Assembly: GCF_001659605.2 (NCBI RefSeq)
Contig: NC_035170.2
Span: 24,110,190-24,174,189 of the forward strand
Origin: Manihot esculenta
Taxonomy: Eukaryota; Streptophyta; Magnoliopsida; Malpighiales; Euphorbiaceae
Direction: 5' to 3'
DNA: 64,000 nt
A model generated the notes under the pieces. The model made no database searches, was not told where the DNA came from, and worked only from the letters and a program-made list of their open reading frames with translations. Positions 48,479 to 61,110 of the stretch are shown one piece after another (the stretch's first letter is position 1; each line of letters starts with the position of its first letter). The position numbers and the translations under genes were made by a program.

Positions 48479-48895
48479 CGAGTGAGTATTTGGTCAATTC
48501 AGTTTAAAATCAAATCAAATTAAATAAATTAAAAATTAAAAATTTAGTATTTATAAAAATTGAATCAAACCGATTTAGAATAAAAATCAATTTGAATCAA
48601 ATTAGTCTAATTTGATTCGATTCGATTTGGTTTGATCGATTAAACTTTTTATTTTTGACACCTTATTTTTTAGTATTCTAAAATTTAATCAAAATATTTT
48701 AATTTTAATTATAGTTTAATTTCTATATTATAAAAAATAATATATTATTATCATACATCGATTCATTTTGATTTTTCAATTTTTTTATTAAAATAATTAA
48801 AATTTTTAAAATTAAAAATTAAATTAAATTAAATTAAAATAATAAAAAATTAAACTAAAATTTTAAATTAATCTAATTTAATAATTTTTTAGATT
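48479..48895. mobile_element. Degenerate copy of the GGTTCGG MITE family
   Basis: Left landmark GAGTGAGTATTTGGTCAATTC and an internal order matching the copy at 42740; the right end has decayed beyond safe recognition. Ends approximate. Confidence 0.6.
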
Positions 48896-48934
48896 TAAAA
48901 TAAATATCACGGATTTTTATTAGTATATATGATT

Positions 48935-49375
48935 AGAATTGAGCATTCGGTCGATTTGGTTCAAAATCAAACCGAACCAAATAAATTAAAAACTGAAATT
49001 TTAGTATTTATAAAATCGAACCGAACTGATTTTAATCAGAAATCGAATCGAACCGAACCAATCTAATTCGGTTTGATTAGTTTCGACTTTTAATAAATTT
49101 TTTATTTTTTACACTTTATTTTTAATATTTTAAAATTTAATTAAAATATTTTAATTTTAATATAATTTAATTTATCTATGTTATTGAAAATAACATATTA
49201 TTATCACTAATCGATTTTTTTAATTTTTTTTATTAAAATCGAACCGAATCGAAATAATGGAAATTTTTAAAATTAAAAATCGAACCGAACTGAATTAAAT
49301 AAAAAACCGAATCGAATTTTAAAATTAATTCAGTTCAATCGATTTTTTCAGTTTAAATCGAATACGGTTCATCCT
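48935..49375. mobile_element. Mutator-like MITE (GGTTCGG-rich), 441 bp
   Basis: Ends AGAATTGAGCA / ACGGTTCATCCT, diverged from AGGGGTGAGCA. Flanked by ATATAT(G/C)ATT (48925-48934 and 49376-49385), a 10-bp duplication with one mismatch. Interior as in the other copies. Confidence 0.78.
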
Positions 49376-49385
49376 ATATATCATT

Positions 49386-51250
49386 ATAATTCATTTCAAA
49401 TCGTGAATAAGAATGGAATTTGATTAAATGATAACGATTTATTAATCAAACTACTGTGACTTGTTAGGAGTATCAAATTACGGGCCTCTCCTTTTAAAAA
49501 AGTAATGGAAAGTGTGGTCGATTCAAATTGTCGTTCTCGTGTTTGACAAAATGGAAAAAACTTGTCTCCATCCAATACGTCATAGTTTTGAAAAATAAAT
49601 AATTGAATCTCTCTATAAAAAAAATTAAATTTATGCTAAATTAAGTTTAAGTAAGAATTTCCAGTGAATAAATCGTTTGACTAATTATATATATATATAT
49701 AAAATTTATTTCTAAAAATAAATAAATCTATAATTATTTTAAAAAGTTTTAGAATATCAATTTTGAATTTAAAACGATTATGGTCTTCAATATTAATTGC
49801 CGGCCACTCTAACATAATTGAGTTCTAAATAAAGATTCACAAGCTGTTGAGTGTTGAGATAGATTAATTAAAAGAAGGTATTATCACAAAAGTCCTCTGA
49901 AATTTAATATATTCTATATTTGGAATTTTTTTATCTATTTATTTATTTTATGTAGTATTTTCATGATTAATATATATTATGTTTGAAGTTTATTGATACA
50001 CAATGAGTCATGACCCTATAGATTACGTATGGTAATGATAACATGTAGAATATTTTTCTGGATACTTAATCTGATTTAATTATATTAAGAATTGATGGTA
50101 AAAAAAAATTTGTATTTTTATTTAATTGCAATTAACTATATTTTTTTACCAATTAAAATTTAACTTTTTAAATTTGCTCTACCTTATCATTATTTATGTC
50201 ATTAAAAACTAACGAAATTGCTATATCACTCGGTACATCAATGCCACGTCAATATATGCAAATTTCATAGTAAAATAGATAATAATTTAAAAGTGTAGAG
50301 TAGAATGGTAACAAAATTAAAAATATAAAATTTTTTGATAATTATTTATTTTATTTTTTAGGAAATAGAAAAATAAAAACTGAATCTATAATTTTAGATA
50401 AATTACATGTTGTTTTAGCCGCTTAACTAAGTTACACTAGACAATCAAATATTTAATCTATATATTATTAATTATTTTTAACTCCATTTTAAATATTAGT
50501 ATAATTAAAAAAATGATGAATTAGTATTATACGTGAGAGTTAAAAAATAATTTAAAAAGGTATTCTAAAAAATTATTTTAATATTTTTAATATTTTCAAA
50601 TTGAATCATATTAAATATTATTTTAAATTATTTTTTAATACTTCATAATTAATGTATTTAATAAGATTTTTTTAACATAGTTTTAAAAGTAATGTTAAAT
50701 AATAAGTATACTAGACAGATTTAAAAAAAAATTGATTGATAACGATTTTAATTAAAATAAAATTAAGAAAAATTATTATTATAAAATTACGGATAAAAAT
50801 TTAAAAATAATTGAATAATAATATAAATTGTAATTTTTAAATATATTTAATAGTGAAAAAGAATAATTTGATAATTTTATAAGTTTTTAAGGGTGCATTT
50901 AATCAAACATTAAAAAAACAGAGTTTAATTGGTAAAAAATTAAAATTATAGGGTAGAATTGTAATAAAAGTAAGCATATTTTTTTTTTATTAATTCTAAA
51001 CTTTGCTGATATGACCTGGTGACATGATATTGATGTGGAAAGTGATATGACAATTTTATTAATTTGTTAACGGTACAAGTAATGGTAGGATGCAATTAAG
51101 ACAACTTTAAAATGTCAAATTTTAATCGGTAAAAAAAAATATAGGATGTAATTGTAACAAAATTAAAAATATAGGCTTTTTTTGGTCATTAACTCTTATA
51201 TTAAAATAGATTTAGACACTATGTAATTAACTTTAAAATAAATTTAAATT
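49386..51250. other. AT-rich intergenic DNA
   Basis: No gene seen. Three scattered segments resemble the 'ttttaatcggtaaaaa...gtagaattgtaacaaaa' type (near 50100-50340, 50900-51010 and 51100-51170), suggesting a decayed dispersed repeat. Confidence 0.45.
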
Positions 51251-51696
51251 TATAATAAAAAGGATTTAATCGAAATAGAGAGATTAAAGCAATATTTGCT
51301 CATTTTTTATTTGAGAAGAATGTATTTAAATACAATTTTATCGACTATTTTGAAAAGGTACACGTTATAATATATAGTTATTGTTGCAACAGAAAGCATA
51401 TGAGCTAGAAGAGAGAAAAAAATTTTCTATTATTTTTGTGTATCTGGCACAAAGATGGAAATAAGTCTTTTGGAATGTCCATTCAACCTAATTTTCTGGT
51501 ATAGTTGTTTAACTTAGTCACTTGGAGCAGTCGTCTGACCTAATATGTTGGAGTGGTGTTCGACCTGTGAAGTCGTCCGACCTGATCTATTGGAGTGGTG
51601 TTCGATCTGTGAAGTCGTCCGACCTGGTCTATTGGAGTGGTTATCTAACCTGTTGTCTGATCTGCACCATTTTGCTATCTATTAAGTACTATTAGA
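51251..51696 (-). repeat. 3' LTR of copia-2
   Basis: About 446 bp matching the sequence from 63620 to the window end. Preceded on the minus strand by the purine run GAAAGGGAG (51705-51697). Contains three tandem units of about 42 bp built on GTCGTCCGACCTGATCTATT. Outer end approximate. Confidence 0.75.
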
Positions 51697-51709
51697 CTCC
51701 CTTTCAAGA

Positions 51710-53218
51710 TGGAGACGAGGACATATCTCAAAGTTTTATCTTGAACAGATGTTCATGAAAGACAGTGGAAGTCAAAGATTTAGTTAGGAGGTCGACAAGT
51801 TGGTATTTGGAAGGAACATGCAAAGTAGAAATAAATCGTTTTGTGAGTTGTTCTCGAACCACATGGCAATCAATTTCAAGATGTTTTTTGTTCGTTCATG
51901 GAAAATAGGATTTGCTGCAATGTGCTTGGCCGCTTGATTAACATAGAAGAGATGGACATGAAGAAATATTTATAGATTAAAATCTCGAAGAAGGTAACTT
52001 ATCCATTTTAATTCGCATACTGTGGTTGCCATGCTCCTGTATTCTGCTTCAACGGAAGATCTGCTAATTGTGCATTGTTTATTTACCTTCTAGGAAATGA
52101 AGGATGATCTGAGAAATATACAGTAGCCCTTGATGAATTTTCAGGATACAGGGTAGGAAGCCCAATCAGAGTTGCAGAAATCTCTAAGTTGCATGCCTTT
52201 TGAAGCAGAAAGGAATAAACTTTTCTACGGAACCCTTTTAAATAATAAAGAATATGTATTGTCGCATCCCAATGAGGCTTTCTTGGAGATTGTATAAACT
52301 GACTGAGCTGTCGCATGGCAAAAGTAACATCAGGCCTAGTAAGACCTATGTATAACAATCTTCCCACGAGTCTCCTGTACTATTCTGAGTGTTCAATGAG
52401 CTTTCTAGTCTCATTATCCAGTTTGGTGCTTCTTGGTAGTGGGTAGGATGTTGCTTTCGAGTTTGTCAGACCAGTATTCTGGAGAATGTCCAAAATGTAC
52501 TTTTGTTGATTTAAACACATTCCTTCTTAAGATTGGTTGATCTCCATTTCTAGGAAAAATTTAGCATATCTCAGGTCTTTTATTGTGAATTGTTGATGAA
52601 GGAAATATTTGACATGTTGAATCTATTGTTTATTTGAACTTATAATTAATAGATCATCTATATAGATAATTAGTGCGGTAAATTTATTTTTTGCTTATTT
52701 TATAAACAAACAATAATTGTATGAGGACTGTTTGAACCCATAATTTTGTAACTTCATTGTGAGTTTCTTATTCCACTACCTACCCGCTTGTTTCAGTCCA
52801 TAAAGACTTTTGATTAACTTGCATACTTGGTGCTCTTTGGCCTTTATATATCCTTTTGGTGGGCACATGTAGACTTCTTCATCTAGGTACCTATTAAATA
52901 TGCATTGTTTATATCTAACTGATAGACATGTCACTCCAATTTTGTGGCAATAGCTAAGAAAGGTCTAATAGTTACCATTTTTGCCACTGGGGAGAAAATG
53001 TCATGATAATCAATTCCGGCCAGTTGATTGTAGTCTTTGGCAACTAGTCGGGCTTTATACTTGTCTATGCTGCCATCTTGTTTGTGCTTTACTTTATAGA
53101 CCCATTTTGATAAAATTGCCTTTTTACCTTTAGATAGTATGGTGAGTGTCCATGTTTGATTTTTCTCTAGTGCCTCTATCTCTTATTGTATAGTATGAAC
53201 CCAGTTAATGTCCCCTTT
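51710..53218 (-). pseudogene. copia-2 reverse transcriptase and RNase H remnant
   Basis: On the minus strand: [20 protein letters not shown] and [20 protein letters not shown] (about 53110-52970), QLDINNAYL, SLYGLKQAGR (about 52810-52780), YIDDLLI (about 52660), GRLLYIGLTRPDVTFAMRQL (52367 downward). This is the standard RVT_2 order. Interrupted by stops. Confidence 0.84.
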
Positions 53219-53305
53219 TGTAACAGCCTAGAAACCGAACTGCTACCGGCACTAGGATCCAGATCGACTTAAGGTCGTCGGGACCCGTAGTAAGCCTGCG
53301 TGGTA

Positions 53306-54261
53306 TCCAGATCTCAGATCTATCTTAGAGAAACAACCTGCTCCTGCCAACTGGTCGAATAGATCATCAATCCTGGGTAAAGGATACTTGTTCTTGGTAG
53401 TGACTTTGTTCAACTACCAATAGTCAACACAAAGTCTAAGAGGTCCATCCTTCTTCCTGACAAACAGTACTGGAGCACCCCAAGGTGAGGTACTCGGGCG
53501 GATGAAACCCTTGTCTACCAAATCCTGTAACTGCTCTTTCAATTCTCTCAGCTCAGCTGGTGCCATCCTGTAGGGAGGAAGAGAGATCGGTCTGGTACCA
53601 GGTATCAATTCGATCTCAAACTCTATTTCCCTATCAGGTGGTAGTCCTGGAAGCTCTTTAGGAAACACATCTGAGAACTCACAAACCACTGGTACTGAGG
53701 ATGGTTCCCTAACCTGTTTATCTAGCTCTCTCACATGAGCTAGGAACCCCTGACAACCCTTCCTTAACAACCTACGAGCCTGGAGGGCTGATATCAAACC
53801 CTTAGGTGTCCCTCTCCTGTCTCCTCTGAAGACACACTCTGACCCATCCTGGTCTCTGACACTGACTACTTTGTCTCTGCAGTTCAAAGTAGCATTATAT
53901 GTAGATAACCAATACATCCCTAGAATGACATGAAAATCTGCCAACTCTAAAACCACAAGGTCAGCTGGAAGGTATCTACCCTCTATACACACTGGACTGA
54001 CTTGACAGACTGACTCTGCCAATGATGGGTCACATCTAGGTCCACTGACCCAGAGAGGACACGCTAACTCGGAGACTATCAAACCCAACCTCTCTGCGGC
54101 TCTAGAAGCAATGAAAGAGTGAGAAGCACCGGGGTCCATCAAAGCATACACCTCTAAACACCCAATGATGAGATTACCTGACACCACTATGTTCGAAGTG
54201 TCTGCCTCCTGCTGCGTCATGGTGAAAATCCGTGCTGGAGCTGACTGACTTGCACCTCGGG
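53306..54261 (-). pseudogene. Family B protease and partial reverse transcriptase
   Basis: The minus-strand frame from 54256 reads [25 protein letters not shown] (protease active-site region, again DPGA), and then the RT start with FVRKKDGPLRLCVDYW and a TAG at 53416-53414 where family A has an Arg-Gln pair. RT sequence continues to about 53306 and then joins LTR sequence. The upstream part of the frame lies across the solo LTR insertion. Confidence 0.82.
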
Positions 54262-56700
54262 TGTAATACCCGGCTCGTTCAGGCATCGGAATTCCTACCG
54301 TCCGGTGGAATCTCTGATGTCGGATTCGTTTGGAGGGGTATTGCAAGGGTAAACTGACGTTTTCTACAAGGTTTTCTAAAGGTTTTCTAACATGGTTTTA
54401 AGTGTTTTATGGTTTTGAAAGAAAAGGAAAGGAATTGTGAAGAGACAAGGTCAAGGAGGGAAAAACAGAGGTTCGGCCGCCGAAGGTATGTTCGGCCGCC
54501 GAAGTTGGCTGAGGTGCGGGTGCAAGTTTGGCTGCCGAAGATGGTTGACCAAGCCACCTATAAAAGCCCCTTAGGTCGGTTCAAGAGGTAAGTTTTCTTC
54601 CTCTTCCCACCCAAGGTGAGCTCATATCCTCCTTGAGATGATTTCATGGTTTTGGCAAGTTCTTGCATGGGTTTTAATGAGATTTATCCTTGTTTTGAAG
54701 AGTTGTGAGCTTTGAGCAAGGTTTTGGAGTTTGAAGCTCTTGAAGCTTGGTTTCTCCATGTTTTGACGCTAGGATCACACCAGCCTTTGTTCTAGAAGAG
54801 GTAAGTGTTGATCCTTGTGTTTGATAGTGTTTTAAGCAAGTTTTATGGAGGGATAAAGGGTAGGTTTGCATGGTTTGCATGAGTTGTGCATGAAGGGGTT
54901 TATGTCTCCTTTATGCCTTTGTTTGCTATATGTGGTTATGTGATGTTGTGTGGTAGAGTTTAAGGTTGTTTGAAGCTCCTATAGGTGTGGTTAAGGGTTT
55001 GTGCATGGTTTTAAGAGGTTATATGCATGTTAAGAGGGTTAGGAAGGTGTAGGGAGGCTGTTGGTGCATGGATCTGGGTTCTGGAGGAACTCAGGTTCGG
55101 CCGCTGAAAGGAGTTTCGGCCGCCGAACCCTTAAGGAGGTGGGATAGGCCGCCTAAACTCGCCCCCGAAGGTTTGGACTTTCGGCTCTGGAGTGGAGTTT
55201 CGGCCGCCGAACCTGCCGCCGAACCTGCCTGACTTTCGTCTCTGGAGAGGACTTTCGGCCGCCGAAAGTGCCGCCGAAGGTGCCCTGTTTTGCCTTCCTT
55301 TGCATGTTTTTCCATGCTTGTCTATGGTGTTTTAGAGGGTTTTTGGGGAGTTGTTTAGGAGATGTTTTAGAGTTATGTTAGCATTGTTTGGCACCTCATG
55401 TGAGTCCACCTGTGTAGGATCGGACCTGAGGCGAGGTGGTTAGCTCCAGTGTGAGAGTTGGCCCAGAGTTAGTCACAGCGTGGCTTCAGGCGAGTAGAAC
55501 TAACTATGCATGTTTTAAAGCTAATGGTTAAGATAGTTACAGTATGAGCATGAGACACGCATCATGGATGCCATGTGATACTAGGTTGTATTGCATTAGA
55601 GATCACGAATATGCTGCATTGCATTGTTATTGTTGATGGGATGGACCAAGGCGATCTCAGTAGCCCGCTACCTGTTATGTCTAGATAAGACCTTTGGGAG
55701 CTCCGCAGTTAGGGGCCGGGCTCTAGTACATGTAGTGACCTGGGAGTCTGTAGGGACCGGGCACCGACAGAGGGAGTTCTGGGATCATGTCTAATCCGAG
55801 ATGTGATATGTTTGTGCTATGCCACATTCCATGAAAGCATGTAATGAATGAACTGTTTTATGGTTTCTCCTCACTGGGCTCTAGTAGCTCACCCCATTCC
55901 CTTAACCCCAGTTTTGCAGGGCCAGAGTTCAGCAGAGTGAGTTATGAGACAAGCAGAGTGAGCATGGGTTGCCGTGTTTGGCTGTATAGCATAGCTAGGT
56001 TGTGATAGAGTGGCATGTATATGTATGATAGAAGCTTGATGTATATGTTTATGATGTAAAGCTGAAAGGATGTGATGTTTGTTGTATGGTATAGTTGTGG
56101 ACATGATGTATGGACATGATGTGTATACAGGTTATGCATGGAAAGAGCTTGTGGTAAAGAGATAGAGTATAAGGAGATAATGTCTAGAGTTGTGCTTTGC
56201 CCAGTGTGTGCTGAATCCCTAGTGTATGCATGTGTCCTATTTTCCGTTTCTTGATGAGAAAGGTGTCAAGCTAGGCTTAACATATGATGTGTTTCTAAAA
56301 CTCCAGTGATCAGGGAAGAAAGGGTATAAAATCCCTTGACCCATCTGAGAGGGAAGAAAGGGTAAATCCCTTGACCCAAAACAGACATCAAGACTAACCT
56401 GTGATATGCTGACCCTGAGAGAGTGGGTTCTATGTTTTCAGACATAGTGCATAGAGGGTGAGTGTGGTAGTAGATCACTGGTGTAGGCCTTGACGGCTGT
56501 GATTTTAAGGTTAAGCCTGGTAGTTTTACAGAAAAGGTTTTCAAAGTTAGTGTTTAGTTGGCTCATGTAGGGGATTGAGCAGGTACCTAGAGTTCAGTAG
56601 CAGGCTTGCTACGGGTCTAGGCGGCCTTAAGCCGATCTGGATCCTAGCGCCGAGCAGTTTGGAGCCGTTACAGAGGGGTATCGGTTTCCGGGCTGTTACA
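54262..56700 (+). mobile_element. Family B solo LTR (plus) inside family B gag-pol
   Basis: 2,439 bp, TGTAATACCCGGCTCG...GGGCTGTTACA, flanked by the perfect duplication TCGGG (54257-54261 and 56701-56705). It lies in the Gly/Arg-rich linker between the CCHC knuckle and protease. A TATAAAAG box is at about 54560. Near its 3' end (about 56665-56685) it carries about 20 bp not present at the same place in the 5' LTR of the host element. Confidence 0.87.
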
Positions 56701-58188
56701 TCGGGAACCCATCCCTGATGAAGAGGCTGACCCTCTTCCTCTACCTCTGCCACTACTTGGTGGTCGGGCTGAAGCTGCTGATTGTACTACATTGCCTGAG
56801 GTCATCTGCTGGGATGGTGTAACCAAAGTCGCCTGAGGACATTCCCGTGCATAATGTCCCTCCTGCCCACATCTATAGCAGGCTGTCGATCCCAACAAAC
56901 AAGCTCCTTTGTGCGGTCTCCCACACCTATTGCACACTGGAATATCTGTGCCAGAGCTGGAGCCGCTACTCATTCCTAGACCCGTCTTAATCCTGCTCCA
57001 GAACTTACCTCTCTTTCCTCTGAGTTTATCCCATCTCTTCTTGCTCACACTGACCATACTCTGTGAGGAGGAACCTGGTTTAACACCAGAAGACTGTGCC
57101 TTTGATTGCTTGACTACTCCCTGACTGATGGCACTGGCCTCCATCTTTTGAGCAGCATCCACAATGGAGTGGAAACTCTCTTTCTCTGCATGGAGGATCA
57201 AGGAGAAATACCTGGGATGTAGCCTCGTGGCATATCTCTTTGCCTTCTTCTGGTCCGTATCATACGCCTGACCCACGTATGGTAACAATTCCAGGAACTT
57301 ATCTGTATACTCATCAACACTCATCTCCTCCGTCTGTCTCAACTGTTCGAATTCCACAACCCTTAGCTCCCTGGAACTGTCAGGAAAAGCCCACCCAGCA
57401 AATTCGTTGGCGAACTCTTCCCATGTCATACTGTCTCTTCTGGGGTCCACATAGTTCTTGAACCATTCTCTGGCTTTCTTGCATTTTAATGTGAACCCTG
57501 CTATCTCAATGGCTCTACTATCATCTGCTCCCAACTCACTTGTTATCATTCTAACTGCACTGAGATACTCAAAGGGATCATCTCCCGTGTTGAATTTAGG
57601 AGCATCTAACTTTAAGTACTCCGTCATCTTCACCTTACTTCCCCCTGACGAACTGGGTTGTGCTTCAACAACAGGGGCTACTGGTTCAGGTGGTGGTGGT
57701 GGAGGTACTGTTTCTCTGGATTCAGGCGATGCTGAACTTGGATGAACAGGTGGGGGTGGATACATGTGATATGGTGGATAGAAGGAAGGATAAGGCATAT
57801 ATGGCATGTAGGGTGGATATGGGGCAAAGCTGGAGTAATCCGACGTGCCTCCCATCGGATACCCTGGGCCCTGTTGAAAGGGTGGATAGCCAAACCCCGA
57901 GGCCTGTGTGCCTCCCTGGGACTCCCCCATACCTTCTTCTGACCGTCCTATACCCATACTTTCATCTCTACTCTGAGCCTCCTCCCTAACCACTCTCTCT
58001 TCTTCTGCTCTTTCCCCTCTGCCTACGCCTCTTCTGCTCTCGTCAGAAGACCTTCTAGGGTCTCTTGACGTTCCCTCCCTGCTTGACCTATGAGATCTTG
58101 CCCTTGGCAATGCAGGAGGATGAGCAGTTGTTCCCTCACTTACAGGTGGGACTCCAGTCAATCTCGCGGATCGACGAGTTCCTCGCAT
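56701..58188 (-). CDS. Family B gag (retrotransposon capsid/nucleocapsid)
   Basis: Open from [12 protein letters not shown] (58188) for about 495 codons: an Arg-rich start, a Pro/Tyr-rich region (YPPFQQGPGYPMGG), the retrotransposon gag domain ([23 protein letters not shown]), and two Cys/His clusters including CYRCGQEGHYAREC, the CCHC knuckle that binds RNA. It is intact up to the solo LTR, where the frame runs into LTR sequence and stops. Family A carries a frameshift at KLGAP; here the same place reads KLDAPKF without a shift. Confidence 0.87.
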
Positions 58189-58370
58189 CTTAATGTTCTG
58201 GAAAACAGCACATAACATAACACATAAGCAACACATATAAAAGAATGCACATGCATGAAGCATAGCATGACACATCAGCATATCCTAGTGGACATGTTTT
58301 CCTATTGTGCTTGACCCACTAAACTTCTAGGAGCCCAACTCTATCTCTATAGGTCCGATCATGTGAACCT

Positions 58371-58388
58371 AGGGCTCTGATACCAATC
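58371..58388 (-). other. Primer-binding site of family B (tRNA-iMet)
   Basis: Minus-strand TTGGTATCAGAGCCC next to the 5' LTR end. Confidence 0.88.
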
Positions 58389-60543
58389 TGTAACAGCCCG
58401 GAAACCGAACTGCTACCGGCACTAGGATCCAGATCGACTTAAGGTCGCCGGGATCCGTAGTAAGCTTGCTATCCTGTCTGTGTACCTGTGAAATCCCATA
58501 CATGATCATACTTTTTCTGTCAAACCATTAAAACTCTTCTTTCCTCCAGGGCTTAACCTGTGCATGCACTGTTTCTGCTCTCTCTTATCCGTCTCTAAGC
58601 GGATAAACTCATAATGTTAAGTCTGGTTTTCTCATATAAATCAACAAGAAAAGATACATACATATAAAAACTGATCATGTAAACACAACTGGGGATCACT
58701 CTAACGAATCAAGCACAAGTCTATACATCTTATACATCTTATTACATAACTACAATCTCTTTACATATACATGTCCACACTAGCTATTACATAACTCTTC
58801 TTCCATACCCTGCTGAACTCCCTCTGGACTTTGAACCTGCAAACCTGGGGAATAGGGGAGAGGGATGAGCTATACAAGCCCAATGAGTAGAAATATAAAA
58901 CATGATCTCATGGAATGCATCACCTCACAGACATTTCATCTCAAGGACAGACATGACCACCAAAATTCCCACTGGGAGGATGCCTGGCCTAGCCAGGTCT
59001 TACAACCACAATTTGCCTGGCCCGGCCAGGTCTTACAAACTCTGCTTGCCTGGCCCAGCCAGGTCTTACGATAATCTGCTGCCTGGCCTAGCCAGGTCTT
59101 ACCTACAGAAGGCTGCCTGGCCCGACCAGGTCTTACACAGAGCTAGGGCTATTGGGGTCGCCTTGGTCCATCCATCTCATCATATACATCGTATTATGCA
59201 ATGCAATGCGCCATATTCGTGAAACTAGTGCAATCAACCTACTATAGTCATCATGATGCATGCCACATGCTAAAAGCATTTTAGTTCTGAAAAGAGAAGT
59301 TCCACTCACCTCTGGCTGACTCTGGACTACCTCTGCAGGTTCTGAACCTGTGCTCACTGCTGACTTCCCTGATTCCTCTGGTCCGTTCCTACACAGGTGG
59401 ACTCAATGAGGGACCAAACTAACTCAAGAACATCTCTAAGAAACTCCCCAAAAGCCCTCTAAAAGATCCTAAAACAATCACATAAAACATGCAAAAGAAG
59501 GCTGGACAGGGCACTTTCGGCGGCATGTTCGGCGGCCGAAACCCCTCTCCAGAGACGAAACTCATGCATGTTCGGCGGCACCTTCGGCAGCCGAAAGTCT
59601 CGTCCAGAGACGAACCTCAACCTTCGGCGGCCGAACCTTGCCTCCAGAGACGAAAGTCCAAATGTTCGGGGGCAAGCTTTGGCAGCCAAAACTGCCTCCA
59701 CAAAGGGTTCGGCGGCCGAACCTTCCTTCGGCGGCCGAACCTGGCTTTGTCCAGTGGATAGAACCCTGCTCTGTTTCATGCATAACTCACCCAAACCTTA
59801 CCTAAACATGCATATCAACTACGCCCAACTAGCACATACCATATAACATGCATAAAGAGGTCCAAAACTAGCCTAAAACCTCAAACAAACACATCAAACA
59901 ATACTTAACATGCTTGTACATACACATCTCCCATAAACCTCACCTACACCTAATCATGCATACTACCCATCCAACTCCCATAAAACCTTCAAAACTCATC
60001 AAAGAAGTTCAGGATCAACCCTTACCTCCTAAAGAACTTGAGGATGAGTGATCCTAACGTGGAGATAGGGAGAAAACCTCTTCCAAAGCTTCAAGCTTCA
60101 CAACTTACTATTTTTGCTCAAAACCTTCAAAACACACCAAAACACGTAAAACCCTTAAAAGATTTGGTGAAAAACATGAAAAACATGAAAGTCAACTTGG
60201 GAGAGGCTTGAACGCACCTCTGGCTGCAAGTGGAGGAGAAATATCCTCCTTCCACCGACCCTTGGCCCTTTTATAGGTGGCTGGCCAGACCACCTTTGGC
60301 AGCCGAACGTGAATCCGAAACCATGCAATGTTCGGCGGCCGAAAGTGACCTTCGGCGGCCGAACCTTTGCATTTCTCCCTTGTTGCTTTTCTTTCAAAAC
60401 TCATTTCCTTTAACACTTTAAAACATTCAAAACCCTTAAAAACACACATGAAAACATATGTCTTACCCTTCTCGAGGGTTCCGACACTCAAGCTTCCACC
60501 GGTCTACAGGAAGTCCGATGCCGGACGCAAGCCGGGTATTACA
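58389..60543 (-). repeat. 5' LTR of family B element
   Basis: 2,155 bp. Has a TATA box (minus TATAAAAGG near 60276), several TTCGGCGGCCGAA near-palindromes (59519-59740, 60330-60365) and five tandem units built on GCCTGGCC...GGCCAGGTCTTAC (58981-59135). Confidence 0.86.
58981..59135. repeat. Five-unit hairpin minisatellite in family B LTR
   Basis: Units of about 30-36 bp, each starting with the palindrome CCTGGC-3 nt-GCCAGG followed by TCTTAC and a variable spacer. The three central bases vary (CTA, CCG, CCA), mostly keeping the stem. Confidence 0.85.
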
Positions 60544-60548
60544 CCTTT

Positions 60549-61110
60549 AGCTTGATGATAGAAAATAGGTGTATAGATAATAAACACATTTGACATAAAC
60601 AATGTGTGTGAAGGACTGTAAGTGAGAGATAGATTAGACATGTCTTAGATGTTACCTTGCTTCGGACCAGCTTCTGTTGAGGTGTTGACTGAGGATTCAG
60701 CAAGTGAAGAATTATTCACCACATAATCATTTAACCAGCTCGATTTAGAGGTGGCTCTAGCACTTCTCCTTGGCTGAGTATTTATGGTATCTAGAATAGG
60801 TTCTTCTGAAATTGTTTAAAGAATATGTTCAATTTTCGGGTTATTTGTGTATTCTGAGAGTGGCGCAGGAATGAGGAGGTTGTCATTCAGGCTGGGCAAC
60901 AGGTCAGAATTGTTATTCAGATCAGTATGGGGAGGTCGGTGCAGGTCGAAATTATAAGGATAGGTAATGAATCGTTATTCAAATCAGAATGGGGAGGTTG
61001 ATACATGTCAGAATTGTCAATGATGGATAATGGCACTGTAGTATCAAGTGTTGAAGTGTCTCCACTTACAAAAAGAAATCATGTTTCATGAAAAACCACA
61101 TCTCCTGAGA
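60549..61110 (-). pseudogene. copia-2 integrase-RT linker remnant
   Basis: Degenerate minus-strand sequence with repeated segments (GTCAGAATTGTTATTCAGATCAG variants, about 60900-61020) between the integrase and RT regions. No intact motif. Confidence 0.55.

Larger units (their letters stand above)
53219..60543 (-). mobile_element. Ty3/gypsy chromovirus 'family B', internally deleted
   Basis: Minus-strand element in copia-2 with duplication CCTTT (53214-53218 and 60544-60548). The 5' LTR 58389-60543 is complete. Gag and protease are present. RT is cut off at about 53306, where it joins the last about 87 bp of the 3' LTR (53219-53305), so RNase H, integrase, chromodomain and most of the 3' LTR are deleted. 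A family B solo LTR splits gag-pol at 54262-56700. LTR ends and gag resemble family A but differ clearly throughout (TGTAACAGCCC instead of TGTAACGACCC). Confidence 0.86.

Noticed and set aside
49684..49702. (TA)n run as a possible regulatory element
   Set aside because: A simple microsatellite in AT-rich DNA.
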